Below, one piece after another: positions 52,718 through 61,414 of a stretch of 64,000 nucleotides of DNA (position 1 is the first letter of the stretch; each line of letters starts with the position of its first letter). A program made the translations under genes and the position numbers. The notes beneath the pieces are model-generated. The model saw only the letters and a list, made by a program, of their open reading frames with translations, was not told where the DNA came from and did not search any database. The DNA comes from an uncultured Oribacterium sp. (GTDB taxonomy: Bacteria; Bacillota; Clostridia; Lachnospirales; Lachnospiraceae). The stretch lies in assembly GCA_934270345.1 (NCBI GenBank), contig CAKQPT010000005.1, positions 1-64,000 on the forward strand. The letters are read 5' to 3'.

Positions 52718-52762
52718 GCACGGTCGTGGTGCGGAGAACTGCAGTGAAAGCCACGACCGTGC
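52718..52762 (+). promoter_or_regulatory. Leader hairpin of the LytTR operon
   Basis: GCACGGTCGTGG and CCACGACCGTGC, perfect 12-bp arms with a 21-base loop, between a TATAAT at 52699-52704 and the RBS. Probably in the 5' leader. CATTGGCC follows at 52773. Confidence 0.6.
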
Positions 52763-52800
52763 AGGTCGACTGCATTGGCCTGATCAGGGAAGGGAGAGGT

Positions 52801-53535
52801 ATGAAGATCGCGATTGTAGATGATATCAAGGGCGAGGCGGAGCATCTTTCCGGCCTGGTCGCGCACTACCTGTCGACGCATGGGCTGTTCTGTGATCAGA
52901 CGGATCTGTTTGCGAGCGGGGAGGCCTTCCTCGAGCATTTCGAGCCGGCGCTTTACGATATCATCTTTCTCGACATCTATATGAGCGGTATGACCGGCAT
53001 GGAGACGGCGCGGCGGATCCGGGAGCAGGATACGAACTGCAGTCTTCTCTTCGTGACGACGTCGCCGGATTTCGCCATCGACAGCTACGACGTGAATGCG
53101 ACCTACTATCTGCTGAAGCCGGTGAATGAGGCGCAGGTCACGCGGGCGCTGGACCGCTGCAACATGGACCGCATCGAGCGCGATCGCTATGTGATGGTAC
53201 CGTCACAGGGGAAGGATGTGCGGCTGTTTCTGCATAACATCGCCTACACGGAGTACGTGAGCCGTCGGATCATGGTGTATATGAAGGATGGCGGGACGAT
53301 GGAGGTGAACCTCAGCCAGAAGGATTTTCAGCAGCTGCTGCTTCCGTACGACTGGTTCTGTGACTGCATGAAGGGCGTCCTCGTGAACTTCGAGGACGTG
53401 CATAAGCTGCAGAGCGACCGTTTCGATATGAAGTGCGGTGCCACCATCGCGATCAGCCGACTGAAGTACAGCGATGTACGTGAGCGGTACCTCGACTATA
53501 CCTTTAAAACGCTGAGAGAGGGGCAGGCGCTATGA
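52801..53535 (+). CDS. LytTR-family response regulator
   Basis: 244 residues. Receiver domain with KIAIVDDIKGE and phospho-Asp in IIFLDIYMSGM (about 60), Lys in LLKPVNE (about 105). LytTR DNA-binding domain from about 135 (YTEYVSRRIMVYMKDG). The start at 52801 follows GGGAGAGGT; the ORF upstream crosses a hairpin. It overlaps the kinase gene by ATGA. Output unknown; AgrA-like systems control surface or secretion genes. Confidence 0.88.
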   Translation: MKIAIVDDIKGEAEHLSGLVAHYLSTHGLFCDQTDLFASGEAFLEHFEPALYDIIFLDIYMSGMTGMETARRIREQDTNCSLLFVTTSPDFAIDSYDVNATYYLLKPVNEAQVTRALDRCNMDRIERDRYVMVPSQGKDVRLFLHNIAYTEYVSRRIMVYMKDGGTMEVNLSQKDFQQLLLPYDWFCDCMKGVLVNFEDVHKLQSDRFDMKCGATIAISRLKYSDVRERYLDYTFKTLREGQAL

Positions 53536-55049
53536 CCGAACTGATCATCAACGAAGCACTGAATACATTTCCATTCCTTTTTGTGGGGTACCTGCCGGCG
53601 CAGGAGAGTCTCCGCTTTTCGAAGCGGCGCACACTTCTCCGCATGGTCCTCTGGGAGTGCGGATATCTATGCATCTTCGGGCTCCTGGTGAAGTTCGGTT
53701 TCCCTGCGGTGTACGTGCAGTACCTCGCGGCCCCGATGTTCCTCGCGCTGATGATGGTGAATTTCCAGACGGATAAATGGATCATCCTCTTCCACTTTAT
53801 TTTTACGCTCGACTATCTGCTGGCGATCCGCGCCGCGACCTTCTTCCTCTGCGAGAACAACATCGCTCTCGATTTTTACAGCTGGCAGGCCGGCCTCGTG
53901 ACGCTGATCATGACGGTCAGCACCCTGATTCCAATGTCTACATTTCTGCACGAGATCCTGAAGACGCTGATGTCCGTCGAGATCCATGATTTCTGGATGA
54001 CGGCCTGGCTGCTTCCGTTCGTCGCGACGACGATGATCCTGCTGCTCACAGGAGACATTCGAAGCGGACATGTCAGCAGTCTCGCGCTGCTCGCCCGTAT
54101 CCTGCTGCTGCTCTGTATGTTCATGCTGAGCCATCTCCTGATCCTCTTTATGAAGAATCTGCAGGAGCAGATCATCGCGAGTGAGCGAAACAAGACCATG
54201 GAGAATCTCCTGCGCGTTCAGACGGAGCAGTTTGAGATGCTGAAGACGCGCATCATGGAGAGCCGGCGTGCCCGCCACGATTTCCGCCACCATCGCATGG
54301 TGCTTCAGGACATGGCGGACCGGAATGATCTCCATGGGATTCAGACCTACCTCGCCGAGTACAACGCGGAGCACCAGGATACGCCGTCGAAGACCTACAG
54401 CAACAACCCGACCGTGAACGCGGTCGTCGCGTACTACGCAGGGCATGCGGAAGCCGCCGGGATTCGCTTCACCGCCCGTGTGCAGCTCCCGGAGCATCTT
54501 CTGATCCCGGACCCGATCTTCTGCGTCCTCCTCGGTAACCTCCTTGAGAACGCCGTCGACGCCTGTAAGACCGAGCTGAGCCGTGGCGCTTTGTCGGGCG
54601 CTGCTTCTGCCGACGCCAATGCCGGCGGACTCATCGCTGAAGCGGGCACTGTTCCGGCCAATGCCGACGGACTCGTCGCTGGGGCGGGCACTGCCGGGGC
54701 TAATGCCGACGGACTCGTCGCTGAGGCGGGCACTGCCGGGGCTGCTGCAGGCGACACAGCGATCGATCCGCGCGCCGGTGTCACCGCTTCCGCAGATGTC
54801 CGTTCCGACCAGGCCATTCGCGTGATCGTGAAGCAGAACGGCGACGCCTGCCTCTCCATCGCGGTCGACAACACCTGCAGCCGGAAGCCGATCTGGGACG
54901 ACGGCGAGCTCGTCTCCACGAAGCACGAGGGCCACGGCGTCGGCACTGTCTCGATCCGCTACATCGCCCAGCGCTACGACGGCGACGCCCGCTTCGAGTG
55001 GCGCGACGGCATCTTCTACGCCTCCGTCATGCTGAATCCGCAGAAGTAA
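53532..55049 (+). CDS. GHKL sensor histidine kinase (AgrC-like)
   Basis: 505 residues. About six membrane helices in residues 10-205, then a dimerisation helix with HDFRHHRMVLQDM (phospho-His near 255) and a GHKL ATPase: N box GNLLENAVDAC (about 335-345) and GVGTVSIRYIAQRYDG (about 475). Residues about 350-422, just after the N box, are a Gly/Ala-rich insertion built of 14-residue repeats (ANADGLVAEAGTAG), encoded by 42-bp DNA repeats at 54615, 54657 and 54699. Kinase partner of the LytTR protein. Confidence 0.87.
   Translation: MTELIINEALNTFPFLFVGYLPAQESLRFSKRRTLLRMVLWECGYLCIFGLLVKFGFPAVYVQYLAAPMFLALMMVNFQTDKWIILFHFIFTLDYLLAIRAATFFLCENNIALDFYSWQAGLVTLIMTVSTLIPMSTFLHEILKTLMSVEIHDFWMTAWLLPFVATTMILLLTGDIRSGHVSSLALLARILLLLCMFMLSHLLILFMKNLQEQIIASERNKTMENLLRVQTEQFEMLKTRIMESRRARHDFRHHRMVLQDMADRNDLHGIQTYLAEYNAEHQDTPSKTYSNNPTVNAVVAYYAGHAEAAGIRFTARVQLPEHLLIPDPIFCVLLGNLLENAVDACKTELSRGALSGAASADANAGGLIAEAGTVPANADGLVAGAGTAGANADGLVAEAGTAGAAAGDTAIDPRAGVTASADVRSDQAIRVIVKQNGDACLSIAVDNTCSRKPIWDDGELVSTKHEGHGVGTVSIRYIAQRYDGDARFEWRDGIFYASVMLNPQK
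54615..54745 (+). repeat. 42-bp in-frame tandem repeat inside the GHKL kinase gene
   Basis: Units start GCCAATGCCGGCGG (54615), GCCAATGCCGACGG (54657) and GCTAATGCCGACGG (54699), period exactly 42. Later parts (GCGGGCACTGCCGGGGCT) repeat almost perfectly, which indicates recent expansion. Confidence 0.9.
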
Positions 55050-55079
55050 TTTCCCTCATATAGGGCTGGCAAAGTCAAG

Positions 55080-55104
55080 TGATTATATGTTATGATATGA
55101 TGAC
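55080..55104. promoter_or_regulatory. Candidate operator upstream of the GntR/UTRA gene
   Basis: TGATTATATGTTATGATA shares TGATTATAT with a palindromic TGATTATATATCA (62415-62427) in the promoter region of the PTS operon, as expected for one regulator controlling itself and the operon. Weak evidence. Confidence 0.35.
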
Positions 55105-55153
55105 TTAGGGTTTAAATTATGTCATCGATGATGCTTAGGGGAGAGAGAAAATT

Positions 55154-55903
55154 ATGATCATGGATAGTAGCAAGCCGCTGTATCTGCAGGTGGAGGCGGA
55201 TATCAAAAACCGCATCCTGTCGAAGCAGTACATGCCGGGAGATAAGCTTCCGACGGAGAACGAGCTGAGTGCGCAGTACGAGGTGAGTAAGATCACGATT
55301 CGAAAGGCGATTCAGAATTTATCCGATGAGGGATATGTCAATAAGGTCCAGGGAAAGGGTACCTTCATCAATTTCAAGAAGGACAAGCTGCTTCTGAATA
55401 AGACCCGCGGCTTCAAGGAAATTCTGTCGAGCCGTGGACACACCTCCAGGCACGATATCATCCAGGCCTCGTTTCTGTACGCGGATGAGGATATCGCAGA
55501 GAAGCTGATGGTTCCGATCGGGACGAAGGTCGTCTACATCGAGCGTCTGGTCTGGCAGGATGACGAGCCGATCGCCATCGATAAGATCTACATCGAGGAT
55601 GCCCGCTTCCCGGACTTCATCACGACGCTTTCGAAGGATCGCTCGTTCTACCAGGTGATGGATGAGTGCTATCATATCCGGCCGAAGCATTCCGTCCTCG
55701 AAATCGACGGCAAGGCTGCGCAGAGCCACAGCGCGGATATTCTGAAGTGCAATGTCGGCGATCCGCTGTTTTCGATTCATAAAATCAGCTATGATCAGGA
55801 CGACAAGCCGATCCACTACTCGCTGACGACGGTCCGCTGTGATCGCGTCACCTACGTCGTTTCCACGAACGACTCCACGATCATGGACGAAAAGATCAGG
55901 TGA
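55154..55903 (+). CDS. GntR-family regulator with UTRA domain
   Basis: 249 residues. GntR HTH (about 10-75: LPTENELSAQYEVSKITIRK) and UTRA ligand-binding domain (about 95-240). Such proteins sense phosphosugars. It is convergent with the PTS operon, ending at a shared terminator, and is the natural regulator of it. GGGGAGAGAG precedes ATG. Confidence 0.87.
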   Translation: MIMDSSKPLYLQVEADIKNRILSKQYMPGDKLPTENELSAQYEVSKITIRKAIQNLSDEGYVNKVQGKGTFINFKKDKLLLNKTRGFKEILSSRGHTSRHDIIQASFLYADEDIAEKLMVPIGTKVVYIERLVWQDDEPIAIDKIYIEDARFPDFITTLSKDRSFYQVMDECYHIRPKHSVLEIDGKAAQSHSADILKCNVGDPLFSIHKISYDQDDKPIHYSLTTVRCDRVTYVVSTNDSTIMDEKIR

Positions 55904-55986
55904 AGCTGAGCTTCAGCACATAAGCGAAAGGTGATTTCATCCACGGATCCAGGCAGGATCCAGTGCGCTTGATATCTCCCTGAAAA

Positions 55987-56028
55987 GCGAAGGGGCAACC
56001 GACACATCTCGTGCGGTTGCCCCTTCGC
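55987..56028. terminator. Bidirectional terminator
   Basis: Perfect 15-bp stem GCGAAGGGGCAACCG with a 12-base loop between the convergent gntR and Enzyme I genes. T-rich tails on both sides. Confidence 0.88.
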
Positions 56029-56067
56029 TTCGTTTATGCTCTTCTGCTTTTCCTGTTATGAAAGCCG

Positions 56068-57687
56068 TCACGCCATCTCGCAGATCTTACTCCGTACGCT
56101 GAGCACCATGGATGGTGCGACGCTCAGCTCATCGATCCCCATCTCGACGAAGCGTTCTGTCAGCGTCGTGTCCGCACCCAGCTCACCGCAGATGCCGGCC
56201 CACCTGCCCGCCTTATGCGCGCCATCGATGGTCATCTGAATCATCCGAAGAACCGCCTCATGATGTGGATTATAGAAATCGTCCAGCTTCTCATTCTGGC
56301 GATCGATCGCAAGTGTATACTGCGTGAGGTCGTTGGTACCGATGCTGAAGAAATCCACCAGCTGCGCCAGCTCCTCACAGATCATCACCGCCGCCGGGGT
56401 CTCGATCATGATGCCCTGCTCCGGAATTGCATACGGGATGTGCTCGCTTTCGAGCTCTGCCGCTACCTCCGCAACGATCTCCTTGATCCGAAGCACCTCT
56501 TCCGTTGAAATGATCATCGGATACATGATGGCAAGGTTTCCGTACTTCGCTGCCCGAAGCAGTGCACGGAGCTGTGTCTTGAACACATCCGGCTGCTTGA
56601 GGCAGATACGGATCGCGCGATAGCCCATCGCCGGGTTATCTTCCTTTCCGAGTCCGAGGTAATCGACATTCTTATCCGCACCGATATCCAGTGTACGGAT
56701 GATGACCTTCTTTCCGCCCATCGTCTGCAGCACCTGGCGATACGCATTAAACTGCTCATTCTCATCCGGCAGCGCCGTCTTTCCGAGGTACAGGAACTCA
56801 CTTCGGAAGAGGCCGATGCCCTCCGCGTCATTTTCCTGCACATATGCGACATCCGAAACACTGCCGATGTTCGCATAGACGTTGACCTTCCGGCCGCTCT
56901 TTGTCACCGAAGGACGTCCCTTATAGGTGGCGAGCAGCTGCTTCTGCTCGGCTGCCTTCGCCTGCATCTCCCGCGCCGCGGCGATCGCCGCCTCATCCGG
57001 GTCCACACAGAACACGGCATCCTTCCCATCGACGATGGCCATCGTGCCGGAGTGAAGCTCCTCGAGCTCCATCGGTACGCCGATCAGCGCCGGGATGTTC
57101 ATCATACGCGCGAGAATCGCGGTATGGGAGTTCGTCGAGCCATGGACAGTGACGAAGGCGAGGATCTTCGTCTTATCCATCTGCACCGTTTCACTCGGTG
57201 TCAGGTCATCCGCCACGATGATGGACGGTTCCATATGTGCCCAGTCAAGTTCCTCCTCACCGCTCAGGTTCCGGATCAGACGATTCGAGATGTCCTTCAC
57301 ATCTGCGGAACGTGCCTGCATATATTCATCATCCATGTTCGCGAAGATCTCCGCGAAGTTGTCTCCGGTGACCGCCACCGCGTACTCCGCATTGACCTCC
57401 TCCGTCTCGATCATCGAGTGGATCGCGTCCAGGTAGTCCTCATCCTCGAGCATCATCTGATGCACCTCGAAGATCTGGGCATTCACCTCGCCGACCTCCT
57501 GGAGCGCCTTTTCGTAGAGCGCGCCGAGCTGCGCCTGGGCCTGCTCCTTCGCCGCCTCGAGGCGCTCGAACTCTGCCGCGACATCCTCTATATGACGGCG
57601 CTTCACGATGTCATCCTTTTTCTTCAGAACGTTGATCGGACCGATCGCCGTTCCCTTATAAACGGACTTTCCGATGTACTTTTCCAT
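56068..57687 (-). CDS. ptsI: PTS phosphoenolpyruvate-protein phosphotransferase (Enzyme I)
   Basis: 539 residues. It transfers phosphate from PEP to HPr. The N-terminal HPr-binding region is followed by phospho-His in GSTNSHTAILARMM (about 190) and the PEP-binding barrel (RSEFLYLGKTALPDENEQF near 295; FFSIGTNDLTQYTLAIDR near 440, with the catalytic Cys region after). The start at 57687 has GAGAGGACAG. As the last gene of a sugar-specific operon, this may be a dedicated rather than a general Enzyme I. Confidence 0.9.
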   Translation of the reverse strand: MEKYIGKSVYKGTAIGPINVLKKKDDIVKRRHIEDVAAEFERLEAAKEQAQAQLGALYEKALQEVGEVNAQIFEVHQMMLEDEDYLDAIHSMIETEEVNAEYAVAVTGDNFAEIFANMDDEYMQARSADVKDISNRLIRNLSGEEELDWAHMEPSIIVADDLTPSETVQMDKTKILAFVTVHGSTNSHTAILARMMNIPALIGVPMELEELHSGTMAIVDGKDAVFCVDPDEAAIAAAREMQAKAAEQKQLLATYKGRPSVTKSGRKVNVYANIGSVSDVAYVQENDAEGIGLFRSEFLYLGKTALPDENEQFNAYRQVLQTMGGKKVIIRTLDIGADKNVDYLGLGKEDNPAMGYRAIRICLKQPDVFKTQLRALLRAAKYGNLAIMYPMIISTEEVLRIKEIVAEVAAELESEHIPYAIPEQGIMIETPAAVMICEELAQLVDFFSIGTNDLTQYTLAIDRQNEKLDDFYNPHHEAVLRMIQMTIDGAHKAGRWAGICGELGADTTLTERFVEMGIDELSVAPSMVLSVRSKICEMA

Positions 57688-57718
57688 TTTCTGTCCTCTC
57701 AGATTCCATATCGATGAA

Positions 57719-57976
57719 TTACAGATTTTCCTGGAAAAACTTCTCCATCGCCTCGAAGGCCGCATCCTCATCCGGGCCCTCGACCTGCACCGTCACCTCA
57801 TCGCCCTGCTTCACGCCCATGCTCATGATGGCGATCAGCTTGCCGGCAGCGGCCGTCTTTCCCTTCGCCGCGAGGGTGGTGGCGCTCTGGAACTTCTTCG
57901 CCTCCTTCACCAGCAGTCCGGCTGGTCTCGCATGCAGTCCAAGTTCTTCCTTGATCACATATGTAAATTCTTTCAT
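57719..57976 (-). CDS. HPr-family phosphocarrier with Lys at the Ser46 position
   Basis: 85 residues. Phospho-His15 in GLHARPAGLLV is intact. Aligning KTAAAGKLIAIMSMG with the classic Bacillus KTVNLKSIMGVMSLG without gaps puts Lys where regulatory Ser46 should be. So it can carry phosphate for transport but should not be a substrate of HPr kinase or a CcpA co-repressor. AAAGAAAGGACAG precedes the ATG at 57976. Coded between EIID and Enzyme I, it looks like a dedicated carrier of this PTS. Confidence 0.88.
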   Translation of the reverse strand: MKEFTYVIKEELGLHARPAGLLVKEAKKFQSATTLAAKGKTAAAGKLIAIMSMGVKQGDEVTVQVEGPDEDAAFEAMEKFFQENL

Positions 57977-58005
57977 CTCTATCTGTCCTTTCTTTATAAA
58001 CAAAA

Positions 58006-58060
58006 CTTCCTGCACGGTATAGTGCTTTCCGGATCTCGAATTCACTATGCATGCAGGAAG
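58006..58060 (-). terminator. Intercistronic terminator before the HPr gene
   Basis: CTTCCTGCA / TGCAGGAAG outer arms and ATAGTG / CACTAT inner arms, with TTTTG following on the minus strand. It would limit HPr and Enzyme I expression relative to the EII genes. Confidence 0.7.
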
Positions 58061-58105
58061 TCTGGATATTTTTTCAGGGGTATGCCACAGTTTCCTGTGG
58101 GGGGT

Positions 58106-58147
58106 TAAAGAAGTGTATCGCTCTTTTAAAGAAGTGTATCGTTCTTT
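58106..58147 (-). repeat. 21-bp tandem repeat after EIID
   Basis: TAAAGAAGTGTATCGCTCTT and TAAAGAAGTGTATCGTTCTT, two consecutive units abutting the EIID stop. A CCACAG/CTGTGG hairpin follows at 58085-58100. Confidence 0.75.
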
Positions 58148-58975
58148 TTAAAGAATGCCCAGTGCACCCATGACCATACCGAAGAGGACGATGCCGATCA
58201 GCAGGACATTGGTATTGACCTTCTTCTGAACGAGGTTGTAGATGCCCAGCGTAAATACGAACGGAAGCATCTTCGGGATGATGGAATCCAGCATATCCTG
58301 GATGACCAGGTTCGTACCACCGGTCGAGAACGTAAGTGGCGTGGTGATACTTACCATGCTGGCCACCATGCCGCCGACAACGGCGAGACCGACGATGGAT
58401 GCGAAGTGCATCACGCGATCCATGAGACCTTCCTGGTACAGCTTCGCGAGGTATTTATTACCTGACTTGTAGCCGAAGAAGGTTGCATTGTACGCAAACA
58501 GCAACGACGGAATCGCAAACAGCAGTACCGCGAGAATCGGTCCCAGGATGCTGCCCTGCTGCGCGAACGAAAGGCCGATACCGAAGGTGATGATGCGGAT
58601 GGTGCCCTGGAAGAAGCTGTCACCGATGCCAGCGAACGGGCCCATCAGACTGGTCTTGATCATGGAGATCGACTCGGTCTGGAACTCACCCTCTTCCGAA
58701 TTCGCGTTCTGCTCCTCCATGGAAGCGGCGAGGCCCATGATAAACGGGGTCAGCTGCGGCGTACAGTTAAAGAACTCCATATGCCGCTCGTACGCTTCCT
58801 TCTTTCTCTCCTCATCATCTGCATACAGCTTGTCAAGCACCGGTGCCATGCCATACATGAAGCCCATGTGCATCTGACGCTCATAGTTCCATGAGCACAT
58901 GATCGCGAGGGAATGCAGGAAGACCTTACGTAAGTCTTTATCGCTTACCTTCTTTAATGCTTTCTGATTTTCCAT
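58148..58975 (-). CDS. PTS mannose-family EIID
   Basis: 275 residues. Family start DLRKVFLHSLAIMCSWNYER, GIGDSFFQGTIRIITFGIGL (about 115) and C-terminal membrane helices. Together with EIIC it forms the sugar channel. Its ATG overlaps the EIIC stop by one base (TAATG). Confidence 0.9.
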   Translation of the reverse strand: MENQKALKKVSDKDLRKVFLHSLAIMCSWNYERQMHMGFMYGMAPVLDKLYADDEERKKEAYERHMEFFNCTPQLTPFIMGLAASMEEQNANSEEGEFQTESISMIKTSLMGPFAGIGDSFFQGTIRIITFGIGLSFAQQGSILGPILAVLLFAIPSLLFAYNATFFGYKSGNKYLAKLYQEGLMDRVMHFASIVGLAVVGGMVASMVSITTPLTFSTGGTNLVIQDMLDSIIPKMLPFVFTLGIYNLVQKKVNTNVLLIGIVLFGMVMGALGIL

Positions 58976-59718
58976 TATGCATTTGCCCCCTTTCCATACA
59001 GAACCTTATCCAGAATGAATGCCAGGATCGCGGCGAACATGGTCACACCGATCAGGCTGAGGCCGGAATATGCGACGATCAGGAAGCCGAGGAGGAAGTA
59101 CGGGAACATCTTCTTCGACAGCATTGAACTCAGCAGCATCGCAAATCCGAGCGCGGATAAGAGGTTACCGGCTACCGTGAGGCCGTTCGTGATGACCTGC
59201 GGAATCGCGGATACCAGGTTCGTAACCAGATCCGTACCGAAGTAAACGGTCAGGAAGATCGGGATGAAGTAAACCAGCGCGTTGAAGCCGAAGGACCACC
59301 AGAGGTGGATATGAATCGCCTTCTTGAACTGTCCGTTCTCGATGGCCTTATCTGCCACGTGAGAGAACTGCGCGATCACCATTCGCATGATGACACTCAG
59401 GAACTCGCCAATGACGGCGACCGGAACGGCGATGGTCAGTGCCGCCTCGGTAGAGGCTCCGGAAAGAATTGCAAACGCAGTGGCGATGATACTACCGAAC
59501 TGCATGTTTGGTGGTCCGGCTGCTCCGATCGCTACAAATCCCATGGAAATAAGTTCCAGGGATGCACCTAAAATTACACCCTGTCTGACATCGCCTAATA
59601 CGAGGCCTGCCAGTGTACTCAGGATCAGTGGTCTGCCGATGTTCTGACGTCCGATCAATCTGGAGTCGATGACACCGACGATACCAACTAAACCGAGTAA
59701 TATCGCTTTAATCAGCAT
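58975..59718 (-). CDS. PTS mannose-family EIIC
   Basis: 247 residues, hydrophobic throughout. ILSTLAGLVLGDVRQGVILG (about 33-52) and AAGPPNMQFGSIIATAFAIL (about 67-86) are family signatures. ATG at 59718 after GAAGGAGATG; the longer ORF adds 11 residues. Membrane channel subunit. Confidence 0.9.
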   Translation of the reverse strand: MLIKAILLGLVGIVGVIDSRLIGRQNIGRPLILSTLAGLVLGDVRQGVILGASLELISMGFVAIGAAGPPNMQFGSIIATAFAILSGASTEAALTIAVPVAVIGEFLSVIMRMVIAQFSHVADKAIENGQFKKAIHIHLWWSFGFNALVYFIPIFLTVYFGTDLVTNLVSAIPQVITNGLTVAGNLLSALGFAMLLSSMLSKKMFPYFLLGFLIVAYSGLSLIGVTMFAAILAFILDKVLYGKGANA

Positions 59719-59739
59719 ACTACATCTCCTTCTTTCATC

Positions 59740-59818
59740 ATTCGAAATCATTCATTACGAATCGCCGGGCTCACATGCTTCATGCAGAAGCATGGAACTC
59801 AAATCGTTGATTTCGAAT
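59740..59818 (-). promoter_or_regulatory. Stem structure between EIIB and EIIC
   Basis: ATTCGAAATCA (59740-59750) pairs perfectly with TGATTTCGAAT (59808-59818). Inside is a second perfect hairpin CATGCTTC / GAAGCATG (59774-59794). It lies in the 118-base spacer and may tune EIIB:EIIC ratio or mark an mRNA processing point. Confidence 0.6.
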
Positions 59819-59836
59819 AACTCAATATTTCTATCA

Positions 59837-60301
59837 TCAGTTATCAAATGATGCATGCTCGACCGGGGAGGACGGCACCATCTGAATATAAATCTTCTTT
59901 CCCATCGAAATCAGTTCCTGGGTAGCCTTCAGCTCTGCTTCATTTAAGTACACGGCCTTACCGTATTCCTTCGAACCGGCCTTCTTCGCCACGCCACCAT
60001 AGTTGATTTCGCTGACCTCCGGAAGTTCCTTCGCAAGCTGGAGTGCTTCCGCCGGTCCCTTCACGATGATCATGATGTTCTTGTCTGCATTCTCATCCAC
60101 CAGCTTCCGAAGCTGTGAAAACGGGATGATGCTGAGCTCACAGTCCACCGGCTTCGCGATGCTGAGCGCCATCATGCTGATCGGATCATTCGGCACCTTA
60201 TCATCGGCGACGATGATGTAATTGGTACCTACCTGCTTGGTCCAGGAGAAAATCACCTGGCCATGTAAAAGACGATGATCTACACGAACAAACTTAATCA
60301 T
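59837..60301 (-). CDS. PTS mannose-family EIIB
   Basis: 154 residues. Phospho-His in RVDHRLLHGQVIFSW (about 15), the EIIB signature. Cytosolic; passes phosphate from EIIA to sugar. ATG overlaps the EIIA stop by ATGA, with GGAGGCAATG as RBS. Confidence 0.92.
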   Translation of the reverse strand: MIKFVRVDHRLLHGQVIFSWTKQVGTNYIIVADDKVPNDPISMMALSIAKPVDCELSIIPFSQLRKLVDENADKNIMIIVKGPAEALQLAKELPEVSEINYGGVAKKAGSKEYGKAVYLNEAELKATQELISMGKKIYIQMVPSSPVEHASFDN

Positions 60302-60720
60302 ACATTGCCTCCATTTAAAAAGTTATTGTACAGTACGATGCTCTGGGCTGCACTCTTACAGGTATCATCCAGGTCGAGCTCCTCCCATGTCGTACCGCTC
60401 TTCTTCATTGCCATGATTTCCAGTACCAGCGGGAGATTCACACCCGCGATCAGCTTTCTCGACGAGCTCATGAACGGTAAGGCGGTATTCGCCGGCGAGC
60501 CTCCCGGAAGGTCCAGAAGGACGACCAGGTTCCGATCCTTATATTTCTCCTCGATCGTCGCACGGATCTCTTCTGAAAAGTCATCCAGCGACTCTCCGTT
60601 TTCGAACGACAGGGTTCCGAAATCATCCTCGTCGATATCCAGGATCAGCTTCAATGCATCTGCATATCCCTTGCACAATCCTGCATGTGTAATCATCAGT
60701 ACATCAAATGCATCTTTCAT
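60298..60720 (-). CDS. PTS mannose-family EIIA
   Basis: 140 residues. Phospho-His in VLMITHAGLCKGYADAL (about 12) and VVLLDLPGGSPANTA (about 67-81) define the EIIA-Man fold. It overlaps the preceding HAD gene by 17 bases. Confidence 0.9.
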   Translation of the reverse strand: MKDAFDVLMITHAGLCKGYADALKLILDIDEDDFGTLSFENGESLDDFSEEIRATIEEKYKDRNLVVLLDLPGGSPANTALPFMSSSRKLIAGVNLPLVLEIMAMKKSGTTWEELDLDDTCKSAAQSIVLYNNFLNGGNV

Positions 60721-61390
60721 AGTTCATACCATCCTTACGTAATTCTTCTATGATTGGAACAGCCTCTGCCAGAGAGGCGATGATTTTTATGGTCTGTCGC
60801 TTCTGGACTTCCGTCGGCGGCATCAGATCCGGCACCATGATGACCGGGATGCCGGCATTCCAGGCTGCCTGGACGCCCACCTTCGAGTCCTCGAAAACGA
60901 GTGCATCCTCGGGTGCTGTGTTCATCTTCGCAAGCACCTTCAGATAGGCTTCCGGCGAAGGCTTCCGCTCGACGACTTCATCTCCACAGCAGATATAGTC
61001 AAAGTACTGTATGAGCTGTAAGCGTGTCAGGCGCTCCTCCGTCAGTGGTCGACCGGTGGCGGTGGCTACCGCACACGGAAGTCCGGCCTTTTTGATGCAG
61101 TTCAGGAGTTCCACGGCACCCGGTTTCACACGAAGCTCGCGCTCCAGGCGCTCCGCTCCGTTCCGCCGTGCGACTTCCAGGAATTCCTCGGTGGAGCAGC
61201 GTCCACGGAACTGTTCTTCCATGTAATCATACACCGGCTGTCCACTGCGACCAACCACGTTCAGAAAATCCTCTCTCTTCCAGTCGTCGATCCCGAACTC
61301 TCTCGCCGTATCATACCATACATCCTGCCATACCCGCTCTGTATCGAGCAGCAGTCCATCTACATCAAAAATAACCAGTTTAAGCGACAT
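60704..61390 (-). CDS. HAD-family phosphatase (beta-phosphoglucomutase-like)
   Basis: 228 residues. Motif I IFDVDGLLLDTE (about 7-18) with nucleophile and acid Asp, motif II TATGR (about 110), motif III lysine in ERKPSPEAY (about 140) and motif IV FEDSKVGVQAA (about 165). Subfamily I with alpha-helical cap. In this operon it probably removes phosphate from an intermediate or relieves phosphosugar stress. Confidence 0.85.
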   Translation of the reverse strand: MSLKLVIFDVDGLLLDTERVWQDVWYDTAREFGIDDWKREDFLNVVGRSGQPVYDYMEEQFRGRCSTEEFLEVARRNGAERLERELRVKPGAVELLNCIKKAGLPCAVATATGRPLTEERLTRLQLIQYFDYICCGDEVVERKPSPEAYLKVLAKMNTAPEDALVFEDSKVGVQAAWNAGIPVIMVPDLMPPTEVQKRQTIKIIASLAEAVPIIEELRKDGMNYERCI

Positions 61391-61414
61391 ATAGTTTCCT
61401 CTTCGTACGGTATC

